The translations under genes were made by a program, and so were the position numbers. A stretch of 64,000 bases of DNA from Methylobacillus glycogenes JCM 2850 (lineage in GTDB: Bacteria > Pseudomonadota > Gammaproteobacteria > Burkholderiales > Methylophilaceae): the NCBI RefSeq assembly GCF_000617925.1, contig NZ_BAMT01000010.1, positions 1 through 64,000 on the forward strand, written 5' to 3'. Below are positions 9,724 to 19,709 of the stretch, in pieces (positions within the stretch are counted from its first letter, which is position 1; each line of letters begins with the position of its first letter). The notes under the pieces were generated by a model. That model saw only the letters and a list, made by a program, of their open reading frames with translations. It had not been told where the DNA came from and did not search any database.

Positions 9724-11520
9724 TCAGGCCGCCAGGTCGGAAAACAGCGAAGGCGAGTCGGCGATTAACTGCTTGGTGTATTCCTGCACTGGCTGATCAA
9801 GCAAGGCATCAACCAAGCCACTCTCCACCGTGATGCCATGGTTAAGCACCAGCACACGATCAGCAATCGCGCGTACGACCCCAAGATTATGCGTGACAAA
9901 GATAATGGCCAAACCTTGCTGCTGCAATGACTGTAACAGTTCCAGAATATTGGCCTGCACTGAAACATCCAATGCCGAAGTGATTTCATCGCAGATCAGC
10001 AAACTGGGCTGGCAGATCAACGCGCGCGCAATGGCGATACGCTGTAGCTCGCCGCCAGACAATTCACGTGGATATTGTGTGGCAACGCGTGCGGGCAACG
10101 CGACCTTATGCAAGGCGGCATTGACCTGCTGGGCAATATCACCCGCATCTTGCTTGAAGAAATGTCGGGCTGCCGTAGCCAGAGTTTCCCCCACGGTATG
10201 CCTGGGGTTGAGTGCCTGATAAGGATTTTGGAAAATATACTGAATCTTGTGACGTTGCGCGGGCGCACGATCAGCCGCGCGCATGGGCAGTTCATGGCCA
10301 TTGAAGTTGATACGGCCGCTGGCGGCAATATCCAGCCCGGCCATGATTTTTGCCAGCGTGGTCTTGCCCGAGCCTGACTGCCCGACAATCGCCAGGCATT
10401 CCCCCATGCTCACCGAGAGTGACACCCCATGCAGCACTGGCTGCTTACCATAATGTGCTGAGACCTCATGCAGATACAGCACCGGGGGCAAGCTGCTTTG
10501 ATCACGCTGTTGAGTGGCCAGGCTGGGCTGTGGCTGGCTGAGTGTCAGGCCCAACGCTGTGTGGTGACAAGCAAGCTGATGCACCCCAGCTTGGTGATCT
10601 GGCGCTACATCGCGCAAGCGTGGTGCCTGCGCCTGACAAATACCATCTGCATGACGGCAACGCGGCGCGAAAGCGCAACCCGCACCACGCTGTGCCGGGC
10701 CAACAGCCTGGCCAGGGATAGGGCTGGGTGCACGGCGCAGGGCAATATCAGGAATCGCTTCCAGCAGGCCATGGCTATAAGGGTGGCGTGGCAGCGCAAA
10801 CAGGCTGGCACGTGGGGCTATCTCGGCAATGCGGCCCGCATACAGCACCATGACATGATCTGCCAACTGCCTGACCACGGCAAGATCATGCGAGACATAG
10901 ACTGCGGCCGTGCCATAGCGCTGGCACAGCGTGCGTATCGTCACCAAAATCCGTGCCTGGGAGCTGACATCCAGCGCGGTGGTCGGCTCGTCCAGCACAA
11001 TCACCCGGGGGCGCAATACAAAAGCCAGGCCCAATAGAATACGTTGCTGTTGCCCGCCGGAAAGTTGGTGCGGAAAGCGCTTGAGGAATGCAGCATCGCC
11101 CGGCAAACCGGTATCCTGCATCACCTCGGCAATACGCGCAGAGCGGCTGTCAACATCCAGCTCGGGCTGATGCGCCTTGAGTACATCATGCAGGTGCTGA
11201 CCTATGGTGCGTAGTGGATTCAAGGCCATGGCCGGGTTCTGCGCCACCAGGCTAATGATGTTGCCGCGCACATGACGTAACTCGGCTTCGCTCAAGGAGA
11301 GAATATCCAGACCATCAGTGAGTACTGCTCCCGACTCTATCACTGCGCCAGCGCGGGTATGGGCAAGCAAAGCCATGGCAATGGTGGTCTTGCCTGAGCC
11401 GGATTCACCGACCAGGGCCAACACCTCACCCGCCCGCACGGAAAAATTGATATCCGCCACCAGATTGATACCCTGGCCTATGCCTATACGCAGGTCACGT
11501 ACAGTTAATGCCGTGCTCAT
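9724..11520 (-). CDS. Double ATPase of a dipeptide/nickel-type ABC importer (DppD-DppF fusion)
   Basis: The 598-residue protein carries two complete ABC ATPase domains in one chain. Domain 1 has Walker A GESGSGKTT, signature LSGGQQQR and Walker B VIVLDEPTTALD. It ends with the oligopeptide-type C-terminal cysteine motif (GCAFAPRCRHADGICQA), which in DppD/OppD homologues can hold a 4Fe-4S cluster. Domain 2 has GQSGSGKTT, LSGGELQR and LLICDEITSALD; the Ile in place of the usual Pro before TSALD is a mild deviation. The start overlaps the upstream permease stop (ATGA). It powers the two permeases next to it. Fused ATPases of this YejF/GsiA type import peptides, glutathione, microcin or other small organics, so the substrate must come from context. 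Confidence 0.92.
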   Translation of the reverse strand: MSTALTVRDLRIGIGQGINLVADINFSVRAGEVLALVGESGSGKTTIAMALLAHTRAGAVIESGAVLTDGLDILSLSEAELRHVRGNIISLVAQNPAMALNPLRTIGQHLHDVLKAHQPELDVDSRSARIAEVMQDTGLPGDAAFLKRFPHQLSGGQQQRILLGLAFVLRPRVIVLDEPTTALDVSSQARILVTIRTLCQRYGTAAVYVSHDLAVVRQLADHVMVLYAGRIAEIAPRASLFALPRHPYSHGLLEAIPDIALRRAPSPIPGQAVGPAQRGAGCAFAPRCRHADGICQAQAPRLRDVAPDHQAGVHQLACHHTALGLTLSQPQPSLATQQRDQSSLPPVLYLHEVSAHYGKQPVLHGVSLSVSMGECLAIVGQSGSGKTTLAKIMAGLDIAASGRINFNGHELPMRAADRAPAQRHKIQYIFQNPYQALNPRHTVGETLATAARHFFKQDAGDIAQQVNAALHKVALPARVATQYPRELSGGELQRIAIARALICQPSLLICDEITSALDVSVQANILELLQSLQQQGLAIIFVTHNLGVVRAIADRVLVLNHGITVESGLVDALLDQPVQEYTKQLIADSPSLFSDLAA

Positions 11521-12344
11521 GCTTTCTCCTTGATGCCTGCATTGGCACGGCCCAGGCCTTCAGCCAATAAATTGGTGCCCAGCGCAAACAGGGCAACCAG
11601 CACGGCAGGTGCCAGCACCGCATAAGGTTGTATCTGTAATCCGGCACGGTTTTCATTCACCATCAAACCCCAATCAGCCGCAGGCGGCTCCACGCCATAA
11701 CCAAGAAAACTCAGCCCGGCCAATATGCCCACCGCCCAGGACATCATGGTGCCCAGATGAATCAGCAAAGGCGTGGCAATATTGGGCAAAATTTCGCGCA
11801 GCAGAATGCGCGGCAGGGAGTAACCCATCATGGTGCTGGCTTCTATATATTCAAGCTGAGCAATGCCCAAGGTAACACTGCGCGACAGGCGGATGACACC
11901 AGGCAAAAATGCCACGGCGACGATCAGCACAATCAGCCAGGGCTCACGTCCCAGCATGGCGACAACCAATAGCACCAGAATCAGATTGGGAAATGCCAGA
12001 AACACATCGGCCCACCACAGCGTGGCCTGGTCAAAACGGCCACGGAAAAAGCCCGCGGTCATGCCAATGAGAGTGCCGACTGCCAGCGCAATCAATGAGG
12101 CCGCTGCTGCCATCCACACCAGCGAGAACCCGCCAGCCAGCAGGCGCGACCAGACATCATGCCCAAGATAGTCATAGCCCAGCAGTGCGCTGGCATCAGG
12201 CGCGCCATAGCGTGGGCCAACCAGTGCCACAGGCGAATGCGGTGCCAGCCAGGGGCCCAGCAGCGCCAGCGCGAGAATACTGAGGCTGATCACCAGGCCC
12301 AGGCCAGCCTGGCTGGTGAGAAAACGTGGCTTGAGGAGACTCAT
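11517..12344 (-). CDS. DppC-type ABC permease
   Basis: The 275-residue inner-membrane permease has an N-terminal membrane helix, then the OppC_N-like region with GYDYLGHDVWSRLLAGG. About five further helices follow, and the EAA-like cytoplasmic loop (MGYSLPRILLREILPN) contacts the ATPase. It overlaps the gene on each side by 4 bp (ATGA), so the order binding protein - permease - permease - ATPase is tightly coupled. It pairs with the DppB-type subunit encoded upstream to form the channel. Confidence 0.9.
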   Translation of the reverse strand: MSLLKPRFLTSQAGLGLVISLSILALALLGPWLAPHSPVALVGPRYGAPDASALLGYDYLGHDVWSRLLAGGFSLVWMAAAASLIALAVGTLIGMTAGFFRGRFDQATLWWADVFLAFPNLILVLLVVAMLGREPWLIVLIVAVAFLPGVIRLSRSVTLGIAQLEYIEASTMMGYSLPRILLREILPNIATPLLIHLGTMMSWAVGILAGLSFLGYGVEPPAADWGLMVNENRAGLQIQPYAVLAPAVLVALFALGTNLLAEGLGRANAGIKEKA

Positions 12345-13423
12345 GCGGCCTCCTTGCCGGGACGGGTACGCAACCTGGGGGTGAGCAATACCGTGGCCAG
12401 ATCGGCAATCAGATTGACGGTCATAACACTGGCAGCAAGAAATACCACGATGGCTTGTATCACCGGAATATCGCGGATATCCACAGCCGCATTAAGCGCA
12501 CTGCCTATACCAGGATAGGTAAACACTACCTCCACCACCAATACTCCACCCAGCAACACGCTGGTGGTGAGGGCAATCGCTTGTATCGCCGGGATCACGG
12601 CATTGGGTATCGCGTATTGCCAGATCAGCACCCGTTTCGACAGGCCGCGCAAGCGGGCGCTGGTAATGAATTCCGCATCCAGCACTTCTATCATGGCTCC
12701 ACGCACCAGCCTAACCAGATAAGGCATGGTGGCGACCACCAGGGTCAGGGCTGGCAAAATCATAAACTGCGGCTGCGCGAATGCTGAGCGGTTGGGGTCT
12801 AGCAGCGAGACAGCAGGGAAGATGGAAAACACTGATGTTGCCAGCAACATCACCAGGCCGATGGCAATGGCAAAGCTAGGGATGGCCTTGAGCGCAATCA
12901 TGCTGGCAACCAAGGTTCTATCCAGCCAGCCATCACGCCGCAGCGCGAGAAACACGCCTGCAATCAAAGAACCGGGCACAATCAAGACCAGCACACTGGC
13001 TACCAGCGCCAGGGAGTTATTGACGCGTCCTGCAATCAACTGCGTCACTGGCATATTGGAGTCTATTGAATGCCCCCAGTCACCCTGTGCCGCGCGACTG
13101 ATCCATTGCCAGTATTGCTTGATCAGCGGTTGATCCAGCCCCAGCTTTTCCCTGAATACCTGCACTGCGTCCTCAGTGGCTTCTGGGCCGAGTATGGTGC
13201 GTGCGGGGTCTGATGGAAGCACCTGAGTGGCGGCAAACACCAGCATGCTGATGACGATAATGCCGAGCAGGCTGGAGGCAATGCGCTTGAGCGCCCAGCC
13301 CAGCCATGCGGGCAGGGCCAAGGTTAAGCCAGCACGTTTTCCAGAATCGCTGGCCTGTGTTGCACTGGCAGACCAATGGCCTGCCAGCTTGCTGCTGCTT
13401 TCCATGCTCAACTGCTCAGCCAT
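12341..13423 (-). CDS. DppB-type ABC permease
   Basis: The 360-residue permease belongs to the DppB/OppB family: hydrophobic segment SSLLGIIVISMLVFAATQVL, the conserved LPSDPARTILGPEAT, then five helices with the EAA-type loop near LRGLSKRVLIWQYAIPNAV. Its roughly 35-residue N-terminal cytoplasmic extension, ending before AWLGWALKR, is longer than usual. An internal methionine is not an obvious replacement start, so the extension may be real. The start lies 16 bp inside the end of the binding-protein gene. Confidence 0.9.
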   Translation of the reverse strand: MAEQLSMESSSKLAGHWSASATQASDSGKRAGLTLALPAWLGWALKRIASSLLGIIVISMLVFAATQVLPSDPARTILGPEATEDAVQVFREKLGLDQPLIKQYWQWISRAAQGDWGHSIDSNMPVTQLIAGRVNNSLALVASVLVLIVPGSLIAGVFLALRRDGWLDRTLVASMIALKAIPSFAIAIGLVMLLATSVFSIFPAVSLLDPNRSAFAQPQFMILPALTLVVATMPYLVRLVRGAMIEVLDAEFITSARLRGLSKRVLIWQYAIPNAVIPAIQAIALTTSVLLGGVLVVEVVFTYPGIGSALNAAVDIRDIPVIQAIVVFLAASVMTVNLIADLATVLLTPRLRTRPGKEAA

Positions 13424-15006
13424 AGTTTGTCAAAGCGCCAGGTCGGGAAGTGCGAGCGCTCGGGGGCCAGGCCACCGACATGACGGCCTGCAGCGTCCAG
13501 GGTGTTGTTGAAGCCCCACAGAATCAGCCCGCCTTGCGCGTGCTGGATTTGCTGGGCTTCATGCACCAGTGGCTTGCGCTTTTCCAGATCGGTGGTGGAG
13601 ATCGCCTGACGGAACAGTTCGCTAAAGCGGGCATTGTCAAAGTGGGTCTTGTTGGCGCTGGAGATGGGGCTATCCACCATGGCGGCGGTATGCAGGAAAC
13701 TGCCACCCAAACGGCTATTGGTGCTGAATTGCCAGTCATTACGTTGTGGCCCGCCGAAAGTTGCCGCATCCACCTGCGTCACCTTGATGGTCACCCCAGC
13801 CTTTTTGGCCTGCTCCGCCAGCACCAGGCCAGCGGGAGAACCTCCGGCCACGGCGGTAAGGCCTGGGCCTACAGTCAGGGTAACTTTCAGGTCATTGTCG
13901 TAACCTGCCTGTTTGAGCAGGGAGCGTGCCTGCTCCAGATCATATTCGCGCTGCGGAATATTATGGTTAAAGGTCGGGTCCAGCGGTGAATAAATATCGT
14001 TGCCCACACGGCCCTCGCCGCCCAGCGCGCGTTGCACGATCTCCTGCCTGTCTACCAGCAGGCGGAAAGCCTGGCGTACACGGTCATCATTGAACGGTGC
14101 CTGGCTCAGATTCATATCAAAGGAATTCCAGCCATGAGTTTCGCTGATCACCACATTGACCTTGGGGTTGCGCTTGAGCGGAATCAACTGCTCGGGGTCC
14201 AGCGCATTGGCCATATCAATCTGGCCGCTCAATAGTGCCGCTACGCGCGAGGTCTGATCCTTGAAGTCTATGATTTCCAGTTCATCGGGATAAGGCTTGC
14301 CTGTCTTGTAGAAATTCTCAAAGCGCGTGAACAGTGAGCGTTGTCCGGGCACAAACTCCTTGATTTTGTAAGGGCCTGCGCCAACTGGATTGGTCACCGG
14401 GTGATAATCCTGCGGCACGATGCCGCCAAAGTTGACCCAGCTATCCGGCAGCGACAGCAAACCTATGCCACCCTTGATGGGAATGCGCACTGTGCGCTCA
14501 TCAAGCTTGACCAGATTGTCTCTGTCTATCCACTTTAAATAGGCCAGATAGGGCGAAGCCAGTGCCGGGTCAGACAAACGCCGCGCCGAGAAAATCAAAT
14601 CATCAGCGGTGATGGTTTTGCCATTGTGGAATTCAAGGCCCTGGCGCAGACGTATGGTCCATTGCGAGGCGTCGGCATTCACATCAACTTCCTCTGCCAA
14701 AGCCAGGTCTGGCGTCATCTGCTCGCTCCACTCCCATAGCTTGCTGTAGAGCGCAAAGCCGCGAATGATGGCACCTGTGGTTAATGGCTTGTGCGCATCC
14801 AGATCCCCGGTTTTGCTGCCGTCTATAATCCCCAAGCGCAAGCGGCCGCCATATTGCGGTGTGGTGGGCAGGGCTGTGGGCTCAGGGCTGCTGTTATTGC
14901 TGCAGGCACTCAACAAGCCTCCTGTGAGGCCACCGCCCAGTAGCAGGCTGCCGCCCAGGGCGGCGCTGTTGATAAGAAAACCGCGTCTTGATAATTCTGA
15001 AGTCAT
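13408..15006 (-). CDS. Family 5 solute-binding lipoprotein with Tat-type signal
   Basis: The 532-residue protein is an extracytoplasmic solute-binding protein of family 5 (peptide/nickel/opine type). The N-terminus has a twin-arginine motif (SRRGFLI) and a lipobox (LLSAC), so it is probably exported folded by Tat and lipid-anchored. Core family features include LRQGLEFHNGKTITADDLIF and GAGPYKIKEFVPGQ. It is the first gene of the ABC importer operon. The next gene upstream on the same strand, 39 bp away, is an SsuD-like monooxygenase, so the ligand is more likely a sulfonate or other organosulfur compound than a peptide; this is inference from context. Confidence 0.9.
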   Translation of the reverse strand: MTSELSRRGFLINSAALGGSLLLGGGLTGGLLSACSNNSSPEPTALPTTPQYGGRLRLGIIDGSKTGDLDAHKPLTTGAIIRGFALYSKLWEWSEQMTPDLALAEEVDVNADASQWTIRLRQGLEFHNGKTITADDLIFSARRLSDPALASPYLAYLKWIDRDNLVKLDERTVRIPIKGGIGLLSLPDSWVNFGGIVPQDYHPVTNPVGAGPYKIKEFVPGQRSLFTRFENFYKTGKPYPDELEIIDFKDQTSRVAALLSGQIDMANALDPEQLIPLKRNPKVNVVISETHGWNSFDMNLSQAPFNDDRVRQAFRLLVDRQEIVQRALGGEGRVGNDIYSPLDPTFNHNIPQREYDLEQARSLLKQAGYDNDLKVTLTVGPGLTAVAGGSPAGLVLAEQAKKAGVTIKVTQVDAATFGGPQRNDWQFSTNSRLGGSFLHTAAMVDSPISSANKTHFDNARFSELFRQAISTTDLEKRKPLVHEAQQIQHAQGGLILWGFNNTLDAAGRHVGGLAPERSHFPTWRFDKLWLSS

Positions 15007-15045
15007 GTGAATTCCGTCTGAACGTGACTGGCCAGCGCTAGCTGT

Positions 15046-16305
15046 TTAGGCGGCCTGGGTTACTGGGTCTGGGGTGATGGATTCTTCAGCAGCCTGTGCA
15101 TGGCGCTCACCACGCAAGGGATAGCGACTGCGCCTGACCGATGAAAGCTGAGGCACCTCAAAACCGTGATCTAGATCCAGTAGTGGGAACAATAGGTCAG
15201 CCACACGATGGGCTTCTTCTATCAATGGCCAGCCTGAAAGAATAAAGGCATGCGTGCCATTGGCCTCAAACTCGCGTATGCGTGCGGCTACATTCTCGGC
15301 ACTGCCCACCAGGGTGGTGCCAGCCAGCGGGCCTAGCACGTTAAAGCCGTGTAGCGCAGGGCCAGTCCAGATATTGGGATAGATTTCGTAATCCCTGGCC
15401 TTGGGCAGTTTGCCTGCGCGTATGCTTTCCAGGTTTTTCTGCACCTGAGGGTCCGGGCTGCGGTAGCCTTCAAAGGTTTCACCGGGGGGTAGTTGGCGCA
15501 AGATAGAATCCTTGGCGTATTGCACCGAGGTTCTGTCCACCAGGTATTGCGCATATTCCCAGGCTTCTTCCTCGGTTTCGCGCACGATAATCTGCAAGCG
15601 CGTGCCAAAGGTCAGTTTGCGGCCATGCTTGGCAGCCTCTGCGCCCACACGCTTGAATTTTTCGCCCAGCAAGTGCGGTTTATCGGCAAAACTCAGGTAA
15701 ACATCCAAAAGCTTGGCCGAGTGCGCCACCCCAGGTGCCGAGGTGCCCGCTCCCCACAGTGGGATATTGGGTTGGTACTGAATGGCAGAAGATTGCTGGC
15801 GCTTGACCATGCCAGCCAGCGCTGGTGGGTAGGGCGCTATCTTGATGTATTCACCCTCATAGCCATCAGGCGAGCCGCTGTAAAGCTTACGGAAAGCATC
15901 CCAGTATTCAAAGCTGAAGTCATAGCGCTCATCGTGGGTGATATGGAAACCCATGGAAGGCAGCATGGCATCACTGCCATTGACAACGTTATAAATCAGT
16001 CGGCCTTCGGTGAAGCGGTCTATGGTTCTGGCAATCTGCGCCAGCTTGGCCGGGGCAATCAGGCCAGGGTAGAGCGCCGCCACAAACCTCATGCGCTTGG
16101 TCTGCGCTGCAAGCGCCGCTGCTACCGTGTTGACGTCATTGCCAAAACCACCGCCAGTGGCGAGCAGGGCACCGTAATAGCCCAGCTTGTCTATGCTGGT
16201 GGCCAGTTGCTGCAGATGGTCAAAGCCTGTGGTCCAGCGGCCATCGTTTTCCCAGGGTACCGGTCCGTCTGGTTCGGTGAGGTACCACAATAGTTTTACT
16301 GCCAT
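15046..16305 (-). CDS. SsuD-like FMNH2-dependent (LLM-class) monooxygenase
   Basis: The 419-residue product is a luciferase-fold flavin monooxygenase that resembles alkanesulfonate monooxygenase over its whole length: KLLWYLTEPDG at the N-terminus, LDRFTEGR-like TIDRFTEGRLIYNVVNGSD, the histidine-containing HDERYDFSFEYWDAF, GRKLTFGTRLQIIVRETEEEA, and FILSGWPLIEEAHRVADLLF. SsuD releases sulfite from sulfonates using FMNH2 from a partner reductase. It has a roughly 30-residue C-terminal extension. The gene precedes the ABC importer on the same strand, 39 bp away. The exact substrate (alkanesulfonate, sulfone, sulfate ester) cannot be read from sequence. Confidence 0.88.
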   Translation of the reverse strand: MAVKLLWYLTEPDGPVPWENDGRWTTGFDHLQQLATSIDKLGYYGALLATGGGFGNDVNTVAAALAAQTKRMRFVAALYPGLIAPAKLAQIARTIDRFTEGRLIYNVVNGSDAMLPSMGFHITHDERYDFSFEYWDAFRKLYSGSPDGYEGEYIKIAPYPPALAGMVKRQQSSAIQYQPNIPLWGAGTSAPGVAHSAKLLDVYLSFADKPHLLGEKFKRVGAEAAKHGRKLTFGTRLQIIVRETEEEAWEYAQYLVDRTSVQYAKDSILRQLPPGETFEGYRSPDPQVQKNLESIRAGKLPKARDYEIYPNIWTGPALHGFNVLGPLAGTTLVGSAENVAARIREFEANGTHAFILSGWPLIEEAHRVADLLFPLLDLDHGFEVPQLSSVRRSRYPLRGERHAQAAEESITPDPVTQAA

Positions 16306-16486
16306 GTCAGAGTCCTTTATTGGTGTTCTTGCATGTAGGCTGGCCTGAGGCCATTGCCATGCAGGTATTCTGCAAGCCGCATGCCAACGGTTGTTACCGC
16401 TGCATGTGGCTTGAAAACACGTATAAGTTGATGTTTTTAATCTATATAAGGTGAGGTTCAGTCCGGCTTGAGCTTGCTTTTATGGC

Positions 16487-16525
16487 TGAAAAACAGCACT
16501 GCTGTTGCTGCGGCAGCAGTGCTGT
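16487..16525 (-). terminator. Terminator after the TonB receptor gene
   Basis: Perfect 12-bp arms (16493-16504 and 16514-16525) enclose a 9-base loop. On the minus strand the hairpin is followed by TTTTCAG. It separates the receptor gene from the monooxygenase and importer genes, so these have separate transcription or only partial read-through. Nothing else recognisable lies in 16306-16566. Confidence 0.75.
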
Positions 16526-16566
16526 TGCCAGGCGAAAAGCGCAGCGCTCTTTGCCTGATTCAAACC

Positions 16567-19245
16567 TTAGAAGCGATAACCAAAAGTGGCTTGTACCGAC
16601 AGTGGATGTGAAGGCACCACGAACTCTCCTGTAGTACCGCCCACGCCGCCCGTGCTGTAGTTCTTGCGGTCGGTCAGGTTGAGCACACGCAAGGCCACGT
16701 CATACTTGGGCTGGTTGTAATACAGCGTCAGGTCGAAGTTGTAGTTGTTGGGAATACGCACATCTTCGGCCGGGTTGGTATACCAGCTGCTGGTCCACCA
16801 GGCAGAAAGCGTGGCGCCCAGGCCGGAAGGTAGGCGGTAATCCAAGTAGCCATTGGCGGAATACTTAGGGATGCCTGGGGCGCGAATCGCACCTGGGTTG
16901 GGCAAGCGGCTGAAGAAGTTGCCATCCCCAAATACCGTAGCGTTATCTGGCACAAAGCCTGCTGCCGAGAAGAAGCCACCGGGATAAGCCAGATAAGAGA
17001 ACCTGGCATCGGTGCGCGAGGCATTGGCCCCTCCGCTGAGTCTGTCTGTGGCCTGGAAGCGTATTGAGGTTTCCACCCCCTTGACGATCAAACGTGCCAT
17101 TTGCCCGAGGTTATCTGGGGAGGTGTCACGCTCTTGGCGATAAGCCGTCAGCGTAGCAAACAACTTGTCGGGGATGACCTCAGACTTGATCCCAGCCTCA
17201 CGCAATATGCTCAGGCTGCGGAATGCCAGCGGCGAAAGTTGGTTGCCTGCACCCCAGGTCAAGACATCGGCAAAGCCGCCAGTATTGATGGCATAGGAGC
17301 GATCATAGTTGGTGTATAGCGTGGTGTACTGGGTAGGCTTGTATAGCAGGCCAGTCTGCAGGCTGGGCAACCAGACGCTGTAGCTGTCGCTACGATTATC
17401 CGTCGCCGGGTTGATCACCAGCGGGTTCTTGATCCTAGCATCAATATAGGACGAATTGAGGCCGATATTGAAGCCGTATTTATCATTGATGAGGAAGTTC
17501 TGCTGCGTAAATACCGAGGTCGTGGTCCAGCGGCCTTCACTAGTATAGACCGCACCGCCACCAGAGGCCGGGAAGCCGCCCACCTCAGCATAGAGTCCAC
17601 CACCCACCGGATACATACGCGGCAATACCAGATAACCAAAGCTGGATAATTGCGGTACACCTGCCTGGCCTATCCATGATCCTGAAGTGCCATAGGTAGG
17701 CAAGCCCAGCAGGCCTGCCGGGGTTTTCAGGCTGAGTGATGCCGTAAGATCATAAGGTGAAGTGGTAAAGCTATTGTTGGCTGCCAGGGTGCGGAAGCTT
17801 TCGCGGCGGAAGGAAATACCGGTATTGCTGCGGTCAGTGACCTTGAGGCCAAACAGCTCAAATTCATGACGGCCACGCAACTCGGTACGGTTATCAAAAA
17901 TCTTGTCGGTAAACTGAGTGAGGAAGCTGCCTACCGAATCATTGGTATCGTCCGAGTACTGCACCATGGTGCTGTTGAGGATGGACCATTGCGGGTTGAG
18001 GTCTATCGCCACGCGCAACTGGCTGACGCCGCGCTTGGAAGTGTTTTTGTCCTCAGAGCGGGAGAAGTCACTGCGCGAAAGCTTGACCGGGTCATTGCCA
18101 GGAATCGAGGGATCGTAGACCCAACCGCGTATGGTGCCTGGGGCGCTGGCATTGGTGAACGGTGCTGCCACATTGCCCACGACCACCATTTGCCCGGCAC
18201 TGTTGCGCACACGTTGTTGCCAGCCGGTAATCGCGGAATCAGCGGCACCTGAGGCATAAACTGGGGAATAGTAATTTGTGCCCTGCTGAATGATGGGCGT
18301 TGCACGACCCGCATTGTAGGTGCCGTGATCAACCAAGTCCTGCGTGGTACGGTTCCAGCCGTGGATGATGTTGTAATCGTAGTAGTCATCGTAGCTGGCA
18401 TTCCAGTCCACGCGCACACCGTCCTGCGGCTTCCAGGCCAGCGCGCCGTAGAAGGCATTGAAATTGTTGCTGACGTTATCGTAATAATCGTTGGTACGCT
18501 GCGGTGTGACACTGACGCGGTAGGCCAGGGTGTCACTGATGGGGCCTGTGGTGTCATAAGAAATACGTGCAGTACGGAAAGAGCCGCCGCTAGGTACCCA
18601 GGTGCCAATCAGGCCGCGAATTTCCGAGCGCTGCTTCTCAAAATCCGGCAGCTTGGAAAGATAATTGATATAACCGCCACTACGCGAGCTGGGGCCAAAC
18701 ACTTGCGGTGGTGTGCCGCTGACCACATCAGCACCTTCATAGGCATTGATGTTGAAAGGACGGCGTACGTTATAAGTGCGCTGACCGTCCTGGAACAGTT
18801 CTGAGGACTGACCACGGATAGTCGGGGCCAGATTGACGTTTTGCCCGCCGTTACGCTGAATGCTGGGGCCGTAGCGCACCAAGTCATCGGCATTGCGGAT
18901 GGGGTCTTTGGCCAGTTGGTCGGCGGTAATCTCAAACACCGAGCGTGGTGTATCCAGCACCGAAGCTGCGGCCCCTAGCGAGCTGGTGGGGCGGCCAGGT
19001 AGTGGCCCGCTTTTCACGGTGGCACCCTGCACCACCACATGGCCAAGCACATTGGCATCGGCATCATTGCTGGCGCTGGCATTGGCGCGGGTTTCAGTGC
19101 TGCTGTCTTCAGCCGCTGTGGCAGCAGTAGCCTCGGCTGCAATGGCTTCTTCCGCAGCCAGCGCCTGGTTGGAATACACGCTGAGCAAGGTGCTGATGGC
19201 AATAAAGCCCAGCGAGCGCCTGGCGTGCAATTGGCGTTTCTTCAT
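16567..19245 (-). CDS. TonB-dependent outer-membrane receptor
   Basis: The 892-residue protein has a signal peptide (cleavage after SNQALA), an acidic Ala/Glu/Thr-rich linker, then an N-terminal plug (SVFEITADQLAKDPIRNADD, RGQSSELFQDGQRTYNVRRP). A long beta-barrel follows and ends in the typical C-terminal aromatic, ATFGYRF. Such receptors pull scarce ligands through the outer membrane with TonB/ExbBD energy. I chose the start at 19245 (MKKRQLHARR), which gives a proper signal peptide; a further ATG 46 codons upstream would add an unlikely extension. It lies between two SsuD-like monooxygenase genes and is followed by a terminator. The ligand is probably the organosulfur compound handled by the cluster, but a metal chelate is possible. 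Confidence 0.92.
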   Translation of the reverse strand: MKKRQLHARRSLGFIAISTLLSVYSNQALAAEEAIAAEATAATAAEDSSTETRANASASNDADANVLGHVVVQGATVKSGPLPGRPTSSLGAAASVLDTPRSVFEITADQLAKDPIRNADDLVRYGPSIQRNGGQNVNLAPTIRGQSSELFQDGQRTYNVRRPFNINAYEGADVVSGTPPQVFGPSSRSGGYINYLSKLPDFEKQRSEIRGLIGTWVPSGGSFRTARISYDTTGPISDTLAYRVSVTPQRTNDYYDNVSNNFNAFYGALAWKPQDGVRVDWNASYDDYYDYNIIHGWNRTTQDLVDHGTYNAGRATPIIQQGTNYYSPVYASGAADSAITGWQQRVRNSAGQMVVVGNVAAPFTNASAPGTIRGWVYDPSIPGNDPVKLSRSDFSRSEDKNTSKRGVSQLRVAIDLNPQWSILNSTMVQYSDDTNDSVGSFLTQFTDKIFDNRTELRGRHEFELFGLKVTDRSNTGISFRRESFRTLAANNSFTTSPYDLTASLSLKTPAGLLGLPTYGTSGSWIGQAGVPQLSSFGYLVLPRMYPVGGGLYAEVGGFPASGGGAVYTSEGRWTTTSVFTQQNFLINDKYGFNIGLNSSYIDARIKNPLVINPATDNRSDSYSVWLPSLQTGLLYKPTQYTTLYTNYDRSYAINTGGFADVLTWGAGNQLSPLAFRSLSILREAGIKSEVIPDKLFATLTAYRQERDTSPDNLGQMARLIVKGVETSIRFQATDRLSGGANASRTDARFSYLAYPGGFFSAAGFVPDNATVFGDGNFFSRLPNPGAIRAPGIPKYSANGYLDYRLPSGLGATLSAWWTSSWYTNPAEDVRIPNNYNFDLTLYYNQPKYDVALRVLNLTDRKNYSTGGVGGTTGEFVVPSHPLSVQATFGYRF

Positions 19246-19709
19246 AATTTCCCCTTGTTGAAGCCCGCCACATGGCGGGGGTTTTGCAAAAATTAACAAC
19301 TTGGGGGTTGTCGGCAAATTCTGTGCCAGAAAATAATTTAAATAAAAACAATAGCTTAATAATTGTGCCTGCTGATGGCTCACCAGCAGCTGCCTGCGAA
19401 TGAGCAGCTCAGCTGTACAAGAAACAGGCAGTGGTTTTGTGATGCATAAGCCTTTAACAACAGGCGCAGATTAGTGCACTGAATATACGGTGCTACCAAG
19501 AAACCCAGCAGTGCTGCTGGGCCAACCCACGCTGTTGCCAAGCGTGCAGACGGGCGTGATATTTGCTGATTTTTATACACTGCCTTGCTGGGTGTTGAAT
19601 GTAATGGATTGATTCGGCGCACCTTTTTGTGCACCTGCGTCAGGCATGGAGCTTGCGTCGGCATGAGCTGAGAAAACCCATATCTATAAACCGATTCAGG
19701 AGTGATGAA
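19246..19709. promoter_or_regulatory. Divergent intergenic region of the sulfur-type locus
   Basis: These 464 bp separate the divergent TonB receptor and second monooxygenase genes and must hold both promoters. The stretch near 19325-19370 is AT-rich and would suit the receptor promoter. GGAG precedes the start at 19710. I see no convincing sigma-70 pair, operator or coding sequence in it. Confidence 0.45.

Noticed and set aside
16567-19383. Upstream start at 19383 for the TonB receptor
   Set aside because: It would put 46 hydrophobic and Pro-rich residues before a standard signal peptide; 19245 fits better.
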